Notes: generated by a model not told the origin, from the letters alone. A stretch of DNA of 33,626 bases from Mucilaginibacter sp. (GCA_028288085.1 JAQBOK010000158.1:1-33626); one strand, 5' to 3'; positions 8,379 through 18,178 are shown, counted from the stretch's first letter. Numbers and translations: made by a program.

Positions 8379-9692
8379 ATGCCTGATAAAACAACCATAA
8401 ATATTTTCTGGTTCCGCCGCGACCTGAGGGTACATGATAACGCGGGCTTATACCACGCCCTGAAAAGCGAAAACCCCGTGCTTTGTCTTTTTATTTTCGA
8501 CCGCCTTATACTGGATGAACTGGAAGACAAGGATGATGCCCGTGTTACCTTTATTCATAAAACTATTGAACATTTACATAAGAAATTACAACAGCATGGC
8601 AGCAGCTTAATGATAAAGTATGATGCTGCCGATGATGCCTGGGATACCATTTTAAATGAATATACCATTGAAACCGTTTACACTAATCACGATTATGAGC
8701 CTTATGCCAAAACCCGTGATGAATCTATTCAGGAGAAATTAAAAAAATATGCCATCGGATTTAAAACCTATAAAGACCAGGTAATTTTTGAGAAAAATGA
8801 AGTAATAAAGGATGACGGAAAACCTTATACGGTATATACCCCTTACCAGCGAAAATGGTACCAAACGCTGACACCTTTTTATCTTAAATCATATCCTGCC
8901 GACCGGTACCTGCATAACCTTTATAAACATACCGGTAACGCTGTTCCATCATTAAGATTGATGGGCTTTGAAAAGAGCGATAAGCAGTTCCCTGGCAAGC
9001 ATTATGAAGATGTGATAAAGGATTATGCCGATAAACGAAACTTCCCGGCTATAGAGGGCACCTCTCATATCGGTTTACATTTAAGGTTCGGAACAGTAAG
9101 CATCAGGGAATTGGCACGCAAGGCCAATTCCTACGCCGAGAAAACATGGCTGAATGAATTGATATGGCGGGAGTTTTACATGATGATATTGCACCACTTC
9201 CCTAAAACAATGGATCACGCCTTCCGGCCGGAATATGACCGCATAAAATGGGTGAACGATGAACAGCAATTTAAGGCATGGTGCAATGGCGAAACCGGTT
9301 ACCCGCTGGTTGATGCTGGTATGCGCGAATTAAATACCACAGGGTATATGCACAACAGGGTGCGCATGGTTGTAGCCAGCTTTTTAAGTAAGGATTTGTT
9401 GATAGACTGGCGCTGGGGAGAACGTTATTTTGCCCGCAAGCTTTTAGATTACGAAATGGCCAGTAATGTTGGCGGATGGCAGTGGGCTGCCGGTTCGGGT
9501 ACGGATGCTGCCCCTTACTTCCGCATATTCAACCCCGGCTCGCAGCTTAAAAAATTTGATCCTGAATTAGCCTACATAAAAAAATGGGTCCCGGAATATG
9601 CTGACTTCAGCAAATATCCAAAACCCATTATTGATCACGCCTTTGCACGTGAGCGCTGCCTTAAAGCTTTTAAAGAAGCGTTAAGTGAATAA
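8379..9692 (+). CDS. phr: Deoxyribodipyrimidine photolyase, class I CPD type
   Basis: The 437-residue enzyme uses blue light and FADH- to split cyclobutane pyrimidine dimers. The N-terminal antenna domain begins INIFWFRRDLRVHDNAGL. The FAD domain shows WLNELIWREFYMMILHHFP, TGYPLVDAGMRELNTTGYMH, NRVRMVVASFLSKDLLIDWR and GGWQWAAGSGTDAAPYFRIF, which closely match E. coli PhrB from memory. The tryptophans of GGWQW and the N-R-M segment are intact, so activity is expected. I chose ATG 8379 rather than 8313 because the extra 22 residues are not part of the fold. The gene ends one base before the stop of the convergent FKBP gene, with no terminator visible between them. It closes the block that starts with cry-DASH. 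Confidence 0.95.
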   Translation: MPDKTTINIFWFRRDLRVHDNAGLYHALKSENPVLCLFIFDRLILDELEDKDDARVTFIHKTIEHLHKKLQQHGSSLMIKYDAADDAWDTILNEYTIETVYTNHDYEPYAKTRDESIQEKLKKYAIGFKTYKDQVIFEKNEVIKDDGKPYTVYTPYQRKWYQTLTPFYLKSYPADRYLHNLYKHTGNAVPSLRLMGFEKSDKQFPGKHYEDVIKDYADKRNFPAIEGTSHIGLHLRFGTVSIRELARKANSYAEKTWLNELIWREFYMMILHHFPKTMDHAFRPEYDRIKWVNDEQQFKAWCNGETGYPLVDAGMRELNTTGYMHNRVRMVVASFLSKDLLIDWRWGERYFARKLLDYEMASNVGGWQWAAGSGTDAAPYFRIFNPGSQLKKFDPELAYIKKWVPEYADFSKYPKPIIDHAFARERCLKAFKEALSE

Positions 9693-9693
9693 T

Positions 9694-10596
9694 TTATGGT
9701 GTAACTGTTAAAATTGTAAATTCAAAACGTAAACATGCATTGGCTGGAATGCCTGTTTGTGCCGCTGGCCCATAAGCTAAACCTGATGGAATTAACATTG
9801 AAATACTACCTCCATTTGTGGTTAATTTCAATGCCTCACTAACACCTGGTGTAAGATCGACAATATTGAATGAATTACTTGAGGTACTAAAATCCTGAAC
9901 CACGGTATTATTCATAAGTTGCAGTGTATAATAGGCAGTAATTGTTGTGTTATCCGTTATTGGGCTAGTACCTGTACCGGGCGTCTTAATTTTATACCAT
10001 ACACCTGACGCGGTTTCGGTATAACCGCTTAAGCTATTGGCTGCTATATAATTCTTAATTACCAGGTTATCATATACATGCTGATCAGAAATCAGGTTTA
10101 CGTAATAGTCAAGGCTTTCATTTCCGGCTATACGGCCATTCGTCACCGTCTTGCTGCCGCTTCCCGCACCAGCTGTACCATAAGCTAAGCGCGATGGTAT
10201 GATCATCCTGATCTGCCCGCCCTTTTTCTTTAAAATATTACGGATACCCAACATTAAGCCATTCGGGCTTACGTGGCCAAGAAAGTCATCATAATGGTTT
10301 AATACGGTATCCGTGGCTACGTACTTACCATCAAGTGAATGGATGGTATAAACAAATGCTACAGAATCTGTGTAATCCAATGTTTTACCTGTGCCTGGTG
10401 TTATTATTTTATAATATATCCCCGTAGTATCTCCACCTGAAGTATCTCTTAGCATACCCGTTATATGTTGAGAAGAAATATAGCTTAATATCTGTTGCTG
10501 GTCATATGCCTTAATATCAGGTTCACTCCCGGTTTTGCGACACGACACAAAAGCTATTGTTGTAAGTATTAAAAGGGTAAATAGTCTTGATTTCAT
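9694..10596 (-). CDS. Lipoprotein with two FKBP-type peptidyl-prolyl isomerase domains
   Basis: The 300-residue protein starts with a lipoprotein signal whose lipobox cysteine is C19 (IAFVSC), so it is probably anchored in the envelope and helps fold exported proteins. Two FKBP domains are visible, each preceded by a SGVWYKI or TGIYYKI-like strand and GTGK/GTGT turns. Domain one (about 60-165) has GGQIRMIIPSRLAYGTAGAG; domain two (about 195-300) has GGSISMLIPSGLAYGPAAQT and ends in FEFTILTVTP. The LAYG core is intact in both, but some aromatic active-site positions differ from classical FKBP12, so isomerase activity is uncertain. It follows the single-domain FKBP gene by 5 nt, clearly an operon. 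Confidence 0.85.
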   Translation of the reverse strand: MKSRLFTLLILTTIAFVSCRKTGSEPDIKAYDQQQILSYISSQHITGMLRDTSGGDTTGIYYKIITPGTGKTLDYTDSVAFVYTIHSLDGKYVATDTVLNHYDDFLGHVSPNGLMLGIRNILKKKGGQIRMIIPSRLAYGTAGAGSGSKTVTNGRIAGNESLDYYVNLISDQHVYDNLVIKNYIAANSLSGYTETASGVWYKIKTPGTGTSPITDNTTITAYYTLQLMNNTVVQDFSTSSNSFNIVDLTPGVSEALKLTTNGGSISMLIPSGLAYGPAAQTGIPANACLRFEFTILTVTP

Positions 10597-10601
10597 TTAT
10601 A

Positions 10602-11099
10602 TTAATTCGTTATATCATAAAGTTGTATATCAAAGTCGAGAATGGTATTGGCTTTCAAACCATACTGTTCCTGGGGATATATGCTGTAAGCGTAGCGCGA
10701 AGGTATAAGTAATCGCACAATTCCCCCTCTTTTAATTTTTGGTATCCCCAGCCGCCATCCGAGCATTACCTCCGATAATGGATAGGAAGGATGAAAATCA
10801 TTGGTTTCTGTAAATATCCTTCCGGTAGTTAGCTCCTTGCCAGTATCGCCCACAGTTACCTGGGTTGATGAAGTGAACAGGTCATTCCCCTGCCCGGGCT
10901 GCACAACTATATAATAAACCCCTGAAGTATCGGTAACCTTTTTGGCGACACCTGTCAAATTATGAGCCAATATATAATCAGCAACGATCTTATCATCAAT
11001 GACGCCCTGGGCCCTTACCTTTTCCAAATCACTGGTTGTTTTTTGGCACCCCGCCGTTATGCAGCAAATAAATAATATTGAAAACAGCCACTTAGTCAT
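10602..11099 (-). CDS. Single-domain FKBP-like lipoprotein
   Basis: The 165-residue protein carries a strong lipobox (ITAGC, cysteine 18) and one FKBP-type domain: VYYIVVQPGQGN, then VMLGWRLGIPKIKRGGIVRLLIPSRYAYS and a closing NTILDFDIQLYDI strand. The usual LAYG is changed to YAYS and the domain is short, so it may bind rather than isomerise prolyl peptides. Such lipoproteins are common in gliding and T9SS-bearing Bacteroidota (GldI is a relative), but I do not claim GldI identity. It is the first gene of the FKBP pair; the 187-bp gap before it separates it from marR. Confidence 0.8.
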   Translation of the reverse strand: MTKWLFSILFICCITAGCQKTTSDLEKVRAQGVIDDKIVADYILAHNLTGVAKKVTDTSGVYYIVVQPGQGNDLFTSSTQVTVGDTGKELTTGRIFTETNDFHPSYPLSEVMLGWRLGIPKIKRGGIVRLLIPSRYAYSIYPQEQYGLKANTILDFDIQLYDITN

Positions 11100-11286
11100 T
11101 TAATTTCAATTGGCAAATTTATTGTTTTATAATTCAAAAACGACAGCTTAACACTTTTTAACAATTCAGAACACCAATCCCGTCTAACACTACCTGCCAG
11201 GCATACAGATCTCCTGGTTTAAAGTGTACGTTTTAACGATTTAACAGGCTTTTTATTTTAACTTATCAGGGAAAATTAGGTGGTGA

Positions 11287-11733
11287 TTATTCCGGCTTAT
11301 AATTAATAGTGAGCTGGTTTATTTTTTTAAGCATTTCGGTAAGGTATTGCTTATCGTGCTCATTGATGTGCTTATTGAGGTAATTATTAAACTGCCTTAC
11401 CACTCCCCGGGCAAGGTGCCGTTTTTCCTTCCCTAATTCAGTAAGGTAAATTTTAACCGAACGTTTATCGCCCTGGTTTGACTCCCGGTAGATCAGGCCT
11501 GTTTCTTCCAACTGGTTCAGCATACGTGATAAACTGGTTGATTTAAGCCCTAATAAAGCGGCTGCCTGCGAAACCGTGGTTCCTTCAGCATCATCAATAT
11601 TGATGAGCAAATAGCCGATAGATTGGGTAATACCAAATTCGGTAACCAATTGGTTATATCGGTTAGCCATAGTTTGCCAAACTATTTTTACAAAATAGTC
11701 TATCGTTTCCTGGTGTTTTATATTACTGGGCAT
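11287..11733 (-). CDS. MarR-family transcriptional regulator
   Basis: The 148-residue protein has the MarR winged-helix core: TTVSQAAALLGLKSTSLSRM (helix-turn-helix), LNQLEETGLIYRESNQGDKR (wing, with the conserved D-R pair), then VKIYLTELGKE and a C-terminal dimerisation helix. ATG 11733 is preferred over a TTG nine bases upstream. It lies on the same strand as the ggt gene, whose stop is 115 bp upstream, and could act on its own promoter in that gap. The ligand and targets are unknown. Confidence 0.85.
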   Translation of the reverse strand: MPSNIKHQETIDYFVKIVWQTMANRYNQLVTEFGITQSIGYLLINIDDAEGTTVSQAAALLGLKSTSLSRMLNQLEETGLIYRESNQGDKRSVKIYLTELGKEKRHLARGVVRQFNNYLNKHINEHDKQYLTEMLKKINQLTINYKPE

Positions 11734-11848
11734 TGCCAACAAACATAAACTACGTGAATTGATTATACAAATTTTATTGCTCGTTCATATTCCAGTTGGC
11801 AGTTGGCAATTCTTTATTTTAATTACGAAATGTAATCTACCAACTGAT

Positions 11849-13567
11849 TTACCACCCCAATTTGGTGTCATCGCCTCTGGGGTCGGCGCCGCCTTCATAA
11901 TAGCCCCATTTAGTTTTCAGTATAGCATCAACCCGTCCGCTTGGCCCGCTGCCCACTATTTTATATCCCTTTTGCGCCAGTTTGACGCTGTCGGCGCTAT
12001 TTAAAGCATCCTGTTCAATATACACTACATCGGGTAGCCATTGGTGATGAAAACGTTTCGAATTTACAGCCTGCTGCATGCCTTGGTTAAACTCTATCAC
12101 ATTCAATATAGTTTGAAAAACCGAAGTAATGATGGTTGAACCACCGGGTGTTCCTACTACCATAAACAGCTTCCCGTCTTTTTCTACTATGGTAGGTGTC
12201 ATAGACGATAACATGCGTTTACCAGGCTGAATGCTATTAGCTTTACCACCAACCAAACCAAACATATTGGGCACGCCCGGCTTCGAGCTAAAGTCGTCCA
12301 TTTCGTTATTCAACAAAAAGCCCGCGCCCTTAACAAATATCTTTGAGCCAAAAGAGCCATTTAAGGTAGTGGTGATAGCTACTGCATTACCCTCCCTGTC
12401 CACTATGGAATAATGTGTGGTTTGATCACTCTCGTAACCCACAAATTTGCCCGGAAGTATGCTGGCGCTTGCTGTTGCTTTATCCCAGCCAAAGGTGCTC
12501 ATGCGTGATGTATTGTAAGCAGGCTTTAATAAGCTATCTCCCGGCACTTTATAAAAATCAGGATCTCCAAGATATTTTGAGCGGTCGGCATATACCCTGC
12601 GTTCGGCTTCCACCACCAATTGCACGGTCGAATCGCGGTTAAAGCCCCATCGGTTCAAAGGATATTTTTGTACCGATTGCAACAGTTGCAATAAGGCTAT
12701 CCCCCCGCTTGATGGCGGTGGCATGGTGATAATCTTATAATCCTTGTAAGTTCCGGTAAGCGCTTTGCGCCAAACGGCGTGGTAGTTTTGCAGGTCGGTT
12801 TTTGATATCAGCCCCTTTCCGCTTTGCATTTCTGTTATCAGTTCATCAGCAACCGGCCCTTCATAAAACCCTGCCCTGCCTTTATCACGCACCTGCTCCA
12901 AAGTTTTAGCCAGGTCCTCCTGCACCAGCAGGTCGCCTTCTTGCCAGGGGGTATCTTTTATCAAATAGTTCTTGCCTTCATTCAGCTTTTTAAACTCTGC
13001 CTCGTTTCGGTTCAGATCCGCGGCCAGCCGCTTGGTGATCTTAAATCCATTATGTGCAATGTCTATGGCTGGTTGTACCAGTTCTTCCCATTTCAGGCGT
13101 CCATATTTGCGGTGCGCCTCTACCATACCATCAACTGAGCCCGGCACGCCCGAGGCCTTGTGGGTTGATAGGCTCATACCCGGCACTACATTTCCCGCCG
13201 AATCCAGGTACATATCCTGGCTGGCCATTGCCGGGGCCTTTTCCCTGAAATCCAATGTATTCGACTCCCCTTTAGCCGACCTGTAAACCATAAATCCACC
13301 ACCGCCAATATTACCTGCTTCCGGCAAGGTTACTGCAAGCGCAAATTGTACCGCTACTGCGGCATCTACTGCGTTTCCACCTTTCTTCAATATATTAAGC
13401 CCCACCTGTGCTGCATCAGGGTAAGCGCATACTACCATGCCGTTGCGGTACTGTGCACCGTTATCTTTACCCAACTGGCCCTGCACACAACCCACAGGTA
13501 TAAAAAATGCAGCAAACAAAAACATTAATAATTGATATCCATTTTCCCTCTTCAGAAAGCACTTCAT
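11849..13567 (-). CDS. ggt: Gamma-glutamyltranspeptidase (glutathione hydrolase)
   Basis: The 572-residue Ntn-hydrolase precursor has the usual GGT length. A hydrophobic signal sequence covers residues 10-30, so the enzyme is exported. Visible motifs include GGNAVDAAVAVQFALAV, NIGGGGFMVYR with DFREKAPA (the substrate-binding arginine segment), PPPSSGGIALLQLL, and the autoprocessing site DQTTHYSIVD, where T383 should become the N-terminal nucleophile of the small subunit. The small subunit has LNGSFGS, LLNNEMDDFS, KRMLSSMTPTIV and the oxyanion glycines of GTPGG. It cleaves the gamma-glutamyl bond of glutathione and related peptides in the periplasm. MarR lies downstream; a divergent secreted protein gene lies upstream. 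Confidence 0.95.
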   Translation of the reverse strand: MKCFLKRENGYQLLMFLFAAFFIPVGCVQGQLGKDNGAQYRNGMVVCAYPDAAQVGLNILKKGGNAVDAAVAVQFALAVTLPEAGNIGGGGFMVYRSAKGESNTLDFREKAPAMASQDMYLDSAGNVVPGMSLSTHKASGVPGSVDGMVEAHRKYGRLKWEELVQPAIDIAHNGFKITKRLAADLNRNEAEFKKLNEGKNYLIKDTPWQEGDLLVQEDLAKTLEQVRDKGRAGFYEGPVADELITEMQSGKGLISKTDLQNYHAVWRKALTGTYKDYKIITMPPPSSGGIALLQLLQSVQKYPLNRWGFNRDSTVQLVVEAERRVYADRSKYLGDPDFYKVPGDSLLKPAYNTSRMSTFGWDKATASASILPGKFVGYESDQTTHYSIVDREGNAVAITTTLNGSFGSKIFVKGAGFLLNNEMDDFSSKPGVPNMFGLVGGKANSIQPGKRMLSSMTPTIVEKDGKLFMVVGTPGGSTIITSVFQTILNVIEFNQGMQQAVNSKRFHHQWLPDVVYIEQDALNSADSVKLAQKGYKIVGSGPSGRVDAILKTKWGYYEGGADPRGDDTKLGW

Positions 13568-13842
13568 AATAAGTTTAACTAAATTTCCGCCTAATTTAAT
13601 CTATTTTTCATTACCATTTGTGTCCTCCAAATCATCGGTTAAATATTTGCATGACAGTAAAAAGCACCTTCATTGTATGCTTATAATAAGATATACCATA
13701 TATTAAATTTATATTTTAAATACTGATTATCAATAATATACACAGATAATATAAAGTATTAAACACCTGCACTACAATTAAATCGGGAAAACTACCGTTA
13801 TTTGCCTAAACATTTTCTACCCCTAATTTGTATAGAAATACT
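13568..13842. promoter_or_regulatory. Divergent ggt / beta-barrel gene promoter region
   Basis: This 275-bp AT-rich gap separates divergent genes. Close to the right-hand gene, TTTG at 13810-13813 and CTAATTTG at 13822-13829 resemble a Bacteroidota -7 box (TAnnTTTG) lacking one base, followed by TATAG and ATG 13843. The middle (about 13680-13760) is very A+T rich. No clear promoter was seen for ggt. Confidence 0.35.
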
Positions 13843-14349
13843 ATGAAAAAAGCTATCTACTCACTACTAATTATTTCCACTCTTTTACTGATCGGCAAAA
13901 CTTCAAGTGCCCAGGATTACAAACCCAATTACCAATTTGCGCTCGGATTAAAATTTGGCGGTTACGAGAACGGTATCTCCGGCAAATATTTTATGAATAG
14001 CACCACATCGCTCGAAGGCCTTGTGGGTTTCCGCTCGCACGGATTAGTATTTACAGGTTTGTATGAGATCAATCAGCAGGCTTTCAGTGTTGAAGGGTTC
14101 CGTTTTTATTATGGCTTCGGTGCGCATATAGGTGCGGTTGGCGCAGGAGTGTATAAAAGATTTAATGGCGACAATGAATTATACAATAACAGCCAGATAT
14201 TATTAGGTGCCGATGGTGTGATCGGGCTTGAATATGTAATCCCTAAATCTCCTATTGCCGTAAGCCTTGATCTTAATCCAAGAATTGAATTGGCAACAGG
14301 CCCATTTTTTGATATTGCACCAGGATTGGGAGTTAAGTATACTTTCTGA
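13843..14349 (+). CDS. Small secreted beta-barrel-like protein, unknown function
   Basis: The 168-residue protein begins MKKAIYSLLIISTLLLIGK, a signal peptide ending at SSAQD, so ATG 13843 is favoured over an upstream TTG. The mature part alternates strands and glycine turns: FALGLKFGGYENGISGKYF, LEGLVGFRSHGLVFTGLYEI, FRFYYGFGAHIGAVGAGVYK, GLEYVIPKSPIAVSLDLNPR, ending in an aromatic GLGVKYTF. This is the look of an eight-stranded outer membrane barrel or lipocalin-like Bacteroidota protein. No enzyme motif is seen. It is monocistronic, convergent with the subtilase gene. Confidence 0.7.
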   Translation: MKKAIYSLLIISTLLLIGKTSSAQDYKPNYQFALGLKFGGYENGISGKYFMNSTTSLEGLVGFRSHGLVFTGLYEINQQAFSVEGFRFYYGFGAHIGAVGAGVYKRFNGDNELYNNSQILLGADGVIGLEYVIPKSPIAVSLDLNPRIELATGPFFDIAPGLGVKYTF

Positions 14350-14373
14350 CCCTTTATAGCCGCATTGGAATAG

Positions 14374-14412
14374 CTTAAGTCACGAGTAAAGTAAATTTAC
14401 CCCTGACTTAAG
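14374..14412. terminator. Bidirectional hairpin between convergent genes
   Basis: CTTAAGTCA (14374-14382) pairs perfectly with TGACTTAAG (14404-14412), a 9-bp stem around a loop that itself contains the palindrome GTAAATTTAC. It sits between the stops of two convergent genes. There is no long T-run, so termination strength is uncertain. Confidence 0.55.
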
Positions 14413-14413
14413 T

Positions 14414-17400
14414 TTACCTGTCAATTATAACTTTTCTGGAATAAACCTTCTGTCCCAACAATATCTTTAAAACGTAGGTTCCAGGCACCATGTGGCTAAC
14501 ATCTATCACCGTGCTGAAGTTGCCCGCGGCTAATGCCTGTTTATTTGAATAATCCGTCTGACCAGCGCTGTTGATCAGCGACAGGTTTAAAGTAGTAGCT
14601 GTTTTAGCCGAAAAGACAATATTCAACTGATTGTTAGCAGCTGTGGTAGGTATAGGGAACACCGCCAGGCCAATATCGTTGTCGCCACCAGGATTTACAG
14701 CAAGTATCACATACACAAAATTGGCTGATTCACTAATGCAGCCGTTTCCCAGGCTTACATCTACCCGGTAGTTACCGCTTCGGGTTGCTTCATAGGTTTG
14801 GCCAGTGGCCCCGCTGATGGCATCTCCATTAAAATACCATTGATTACCCGATGCAATATTAGAACTTAATATGGTACCATTTTGTGTAATAGCAGGTTTG
14901 ATAAGCGCAACAACCTGCTTTGCAGCCGATGCACAGCCGGGGCTTTCTAATTTAATATCATACAAAAAATAATAGAAGTTTTTGTAAAAAGCTGTATCAG
15001 TTGATGAGGTGGCAGTATTGCCTGTAATGCTAAAAACATCTCCTATTTTAAAAGGATATCCGCTTACCCCACCGTTGCTGCGATAAATAGTTGCTGTATT
15101 ATCATACAATGCGGTGATGCTGTAACTCCCTGCCGCAGGTAACAGCAAGTTAAGATTGTAAACCTGCCCCAGGTCGTTTGGATCGTCATCCTGAGCGCCC
15201 GGCAGCGGCTTGGTACGGGTTGCTGCAGCATTAATGGTAACCGACGACACGATCTCTCCGCTTGCGTCAGCAACATTAAATGTGATGACACCCGCATAAC
15301 CGATATATAAGCGTGCGCTTTCTATGAGCACAGGTATTCTCGTAAACACATTTATAACAGGTGTAAACTGGTTATAACCACCTGCTGAAAAAGCACCTTT
15401 TGTTGCCGGGCCCACAGTACCGCTAAAATCATTCAGCCCTGCGTAATAATTATTATTAACAGGCGGCTGGGTTGTAACAGTTGACGAACCATAAGCAAAC
15501 GGGACGGTATCAGTGCTGTTTTTATACCAGAGTAATTCCCCGTCTCCGGTACCCGATAATAAATACGAATTGCTGTTACTGCAATAATTTGCGGCGAGAT
15601 CAGTTGCGGTTGGTGGGTTGTTAATTACCACAGTATCTTTTAACTGGTTGTTACCTGTAACAAGGTCATTAGCGAGGTTGGTTGTGGCAGTTATCACATA
15701 CGTTGCTCCTGCTGTAATATTAAAGGTAGAATTAAAGGTAAAATCATCTTGCGCCAAAGGTGCAAGTGTTGAAGTGTAGGTCTGGTTAAAAGTGGTTACC
15801 GAGTTATCAGGCGCGGTTATGGTAACCTGAACAGGTATGTTACTGATAGCTACGCTGCCAAAGTTTTTGAGGGTAACAGTAACAGGCGTTGTACCAGAGC
15901 AGTCGCCACCCGCTATGGGGTTCACTATAGCAACAACTCCTGCATCAATACTTGTCTGTAAAAATTGAACACGGAAATCCTGGGTTTCGCCTTTACCATA
16001 GGTGCCGCAAGCATTTACTGTTGACGAATCAGATGTCTCAGTCAATACCACCCGCATTAAACTAAAGTTGCCGGGCGTTACCGATGCCGGAACAGTTATA
16101 TTGGTAGTGTAAGTACCCGTAGCATTGATAGTATTGGTGGTGGCTACGCGTTCGCCTGCTTCAAAAGTGCCATTCCCATTCCAGTCAATAAATACTTTAG
16201 CTATTTTATTAAAATTGGCGCCGCAGGTTCCTAATGTAAGGCTTAACGGATAGGTTTTGCTTTGTTCCAACTGCACGGTTAAATTGGTATAATCTGAATA
16301 AGTAGTACAGCCTGCCGGCGGCGTATTATTCAAATTTGACAGCGTTACATTATTGATACGGGAGTCGGCATTTGATAAAGGCGCCGATGCACAATAGGCT
16401 GCTCCGCCAATACCGGTAACAATAAGCGAATAGGCCTGCGAACCCGATTTCAGATTTCCTTTATGCGAAACTGTTATAGTATAAGACTTGCCGGGGACTG
16501 CCCCGTTTATATAAACCTGTTCCACATTATCCCTTATATTATCCCCCGTTGTTGCTGCCGCCGATGGATGGTCAGGGTCCAATACCCAGGGGTTAAATAC
16601 ATTGGTACCATCACTAACCCTGATGTCCAGATCATTAACCAATTTAGGGGTGCGGCTGTTAATAACACCGTCAGGTGTTACAGTACCTTCCGGGTCGGTC
16701 CATGATATCGTTGCTACCAAAGCGCCGTCGCCTGAGGCTACCACGTTGAGGGTTTGTGTTTGCCCCTGCAACAAAGCATTTTCTTTTAACATGCTTTTTG
16801 TTCCGTTGTCTGTAATGGCCTGGGCTGCTTTTTTCATATTCAGCAAACCCCAGCCATAAATATAATCCGGCCCAATATTGCCTGCGTCAAATGCGGTATG
16901 GCAGGCCAGCCCTTTCAGCGTAGCTGCCCGCATAAAGTTCCCTGAATTTTTTTCCGCATAGTACTCCTGGAGTAAATACAAGGAGCCCGTTATATTAGGT
17001 GCTGCCTGCGATGTACCCGAAAAAGTGATGTAACTGGTAGGACTGCTGCTCCCGGTGGATAACACATTTAATCCGTTACCTACAAGATCGGGCTTAACAC
17101 GTCCGTCATCCGTTGGCCCCCAACTGCTAAAAAAGGTGGTGGCAACACTCTGTGAGTTCGCCGGCCCGAAAGGCAAGGGGTTAATGGCCCCAACTGTCAG
17201 TATATTTTTAGCATTTCCAGTTGTGCTGATACAATCATACCTAGCATTGCTGCTGATGCTGGCAGGGCGCGGGCCTTTGTCAACAATAGTTTGATCGGTA
17301 ATGCTTTTGTAGCCATAATAATCCTGCCCAACAGCCGGCCCGGTACTGCCCCTGCTATTGCCAGCCGACTCCACAATTAAGTAATAAGGCGCGTTATAGG

Positions 17401-18178
17401 CTATTTGGTCCCACGCCTGTGTACGGTCGGCATAAAACCCGAATGTATAATCAACCGTATCACCCGGAAGCCCGTACCATTCCCACCTGTTGTTCTGGTC
17501 ATTAAAATTCCATCCGGCTTCATCACCATACGAGTGGTTGGAGAGTAACAGGTTTGAAGCGGCCGCGGTCATCTCGGCTACATCATTATTAAAATCATAG
17601 GATAGCAATGTTGTCGCATTAAAAGCCATTCCTTTTGCCGGCGGGTACACGCCTTTTGCCAGCATGGTACCGCTTACGTGCGTGGCATGGTCAATTACCG
17701 ATGAGGTATCTTTTAATGTAATGGTTTTACCTGCAAACTCCTGGTGGGCCTTATAAACAGCCCCCCCGTCCCATATCGCTAATTTATTATCTAAGGCTGA
17801 TTTATTAACTAAAGATGCGCCTGATCCTGATAAGTTTAAACCTAAAGAACCACCCGGCTGTACCGTATTAGTGCCAGTAGTAGCTGCTGACGTTGTGTTA
17901 TTATCTGTAATAAGGTATATCGGAAATCCCAGTTTATTAACCCCCTGCAATGAGACCAGCCCGCCATTTTTTGTTTTCCTGCGGATCACCCAGCCGCGGC
18001 TTTGTGCAAGCGCCATTGCTTGCTGCCTTCCTTTGATATATGAAGCACTTGATTTGGCTGATAAGGCATCCAGCTGCCTTTTCTTATCGGCCGTAACAAG
18101 GGGCTGCTGACAAAATGCATCGCCCGCAAAAACTAAAAATAAAACTATAGTAAGTAATGCTGCGTAGCGTTTTCTCAT
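14414..18178 (-). CDS. Secreted S8 subtilase with GEVED, CARDB-like and T9SS sorting domains
   Basis: The 1254-residue protease precursor begins with a signal peptide ending at about AFCQ (24). The subtilisin catalytic set is complete: D137 (AIWDGG), H164 (HATHVSGT), oxyanion N273 (ESAGNS) and S390 (FSGTSQAAP). A P-domain-like beta region with DIRVSDGTNVFNPWVLDPDH follows. Next comes a GEVED domain (FIDWNGNGTFEAGERV, then GKGETQDFRVQF, about 590-740), a CARDB-like domain (about 745-845), a further beta domain, an Ig-like segment around NGTILSSNIASGNQWYFNG, and a C-terminal type A T9SS sorting domain (VFPIPTTAANNQLNIVF through VPGTYVLKI to KVIIDR). It is expected on the cell surface or in the medium and predicts a T9SS elsewhere in the genome. 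Confidence 0.93.
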   Translation of the reverse strand: MRKRYAALLTIVLFLVFAGDAFCQQPLVTADKKRQLDALSAKSSASYIKGRQQAMALAQSRGWVIRRKTKNGGLVSLQGVNKLGFPIYLITDNNTTSAATTGTNTVQPGGSLGLNLSGSGASLVNKSALDNKLAIWDGGAVYKAHQEFAGKTITLKDTSSVIDHATHVSGTMLAKGVYPPAKGMAFNATTLLSYDFNNDVAEMTAAASNLLLSNHSYGDEAGWNFNDQNNRWEWYGLPGDTVDYTFGFYADRTQAWDQIAYNAPYYLIVESAGNSRGSTGPAVGQDYYGYKSITDQTIVDKGPRPASISSNARYDCISTTGNAKNILTVGAINPLPFGPANSQSVATTFFSSWGPTDDGRVKPDLVGNGLNVLSTGSSSPTSYITFSGTSQAAPNITGSLYLLQEYYAEKNSGNFMRAATLKGLACHTAFDAGNIGPDYIYGWGLLNMKKAAQAITDNGTKSMLKENALLQGQTQTLNVVASGDGALVATISWTDPEGTVTPDGVINSRTPKLVNDLDIRVSDGTNVFNPWVLDPDHPSAAATTGDNIRDNVEQVYINGAVPGKSYTITVSHKGNLKSGSQAYSLIVTGIGGAAYCASAPLSNADSRINNVTLSNLNNTPPAGCTTYSDYTNLTVQLEQSKTYPLSLTLGTCGANFNKIAKVFIDWNGNGTFEAGERVATTNTINATGTYTTNITVPASVTPGNFSLMRVVLTETSDSSTVNACGTYGKGETQDFRVQFLQTSIDAGVVAIVNPIAGGDCSGTTPVTVTLKNFGSVAISNIPVQVTITAPDNSVTTFNQTYTSTLAPLAQDDFTFNSTFNITAGATYVITATTNLANDLVTGNNQLKDTVVINNPPTATDLAANYCSNSNSYLLSGTGDGELLWYKNSTDTVPFAYGSSTVTTQPPVNNNYYAGLNDFSGTVGPATKGAFSAGGYNQFTPVINVFTRIPVLIESARLYIGYAGVITFNVADASGEIVSSVTINAAATRTKPLPGAQDDDPNDLGQVYNLNLLLPAAGSYSITALYDNTATIYRSNGGVSGYPFKIGDVFSITGNTATSSTDTAFYKNFYYFLYDIKLESPGCASAAKQVVALIKPAITQNGTILSSNIASGNQWYFNGDAISGATGQTYEATRSGNYRVDVSLGNGCISESANFVYVILAVNPGGDNDIGLAVFPIPTTAANNQLNIVFSAKTATTLNLSLINSAGQTDYSNKQALAAGNFSTVIDVSHMVPGTYVLKILLGQKVYSRKVIIDR

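Noticed and set aside
11759..13528. Several plus-strand open frames opposite ggt
   Set aside because: They are shadows of a strongly conserved gene on the other strand and show no protein-like features.
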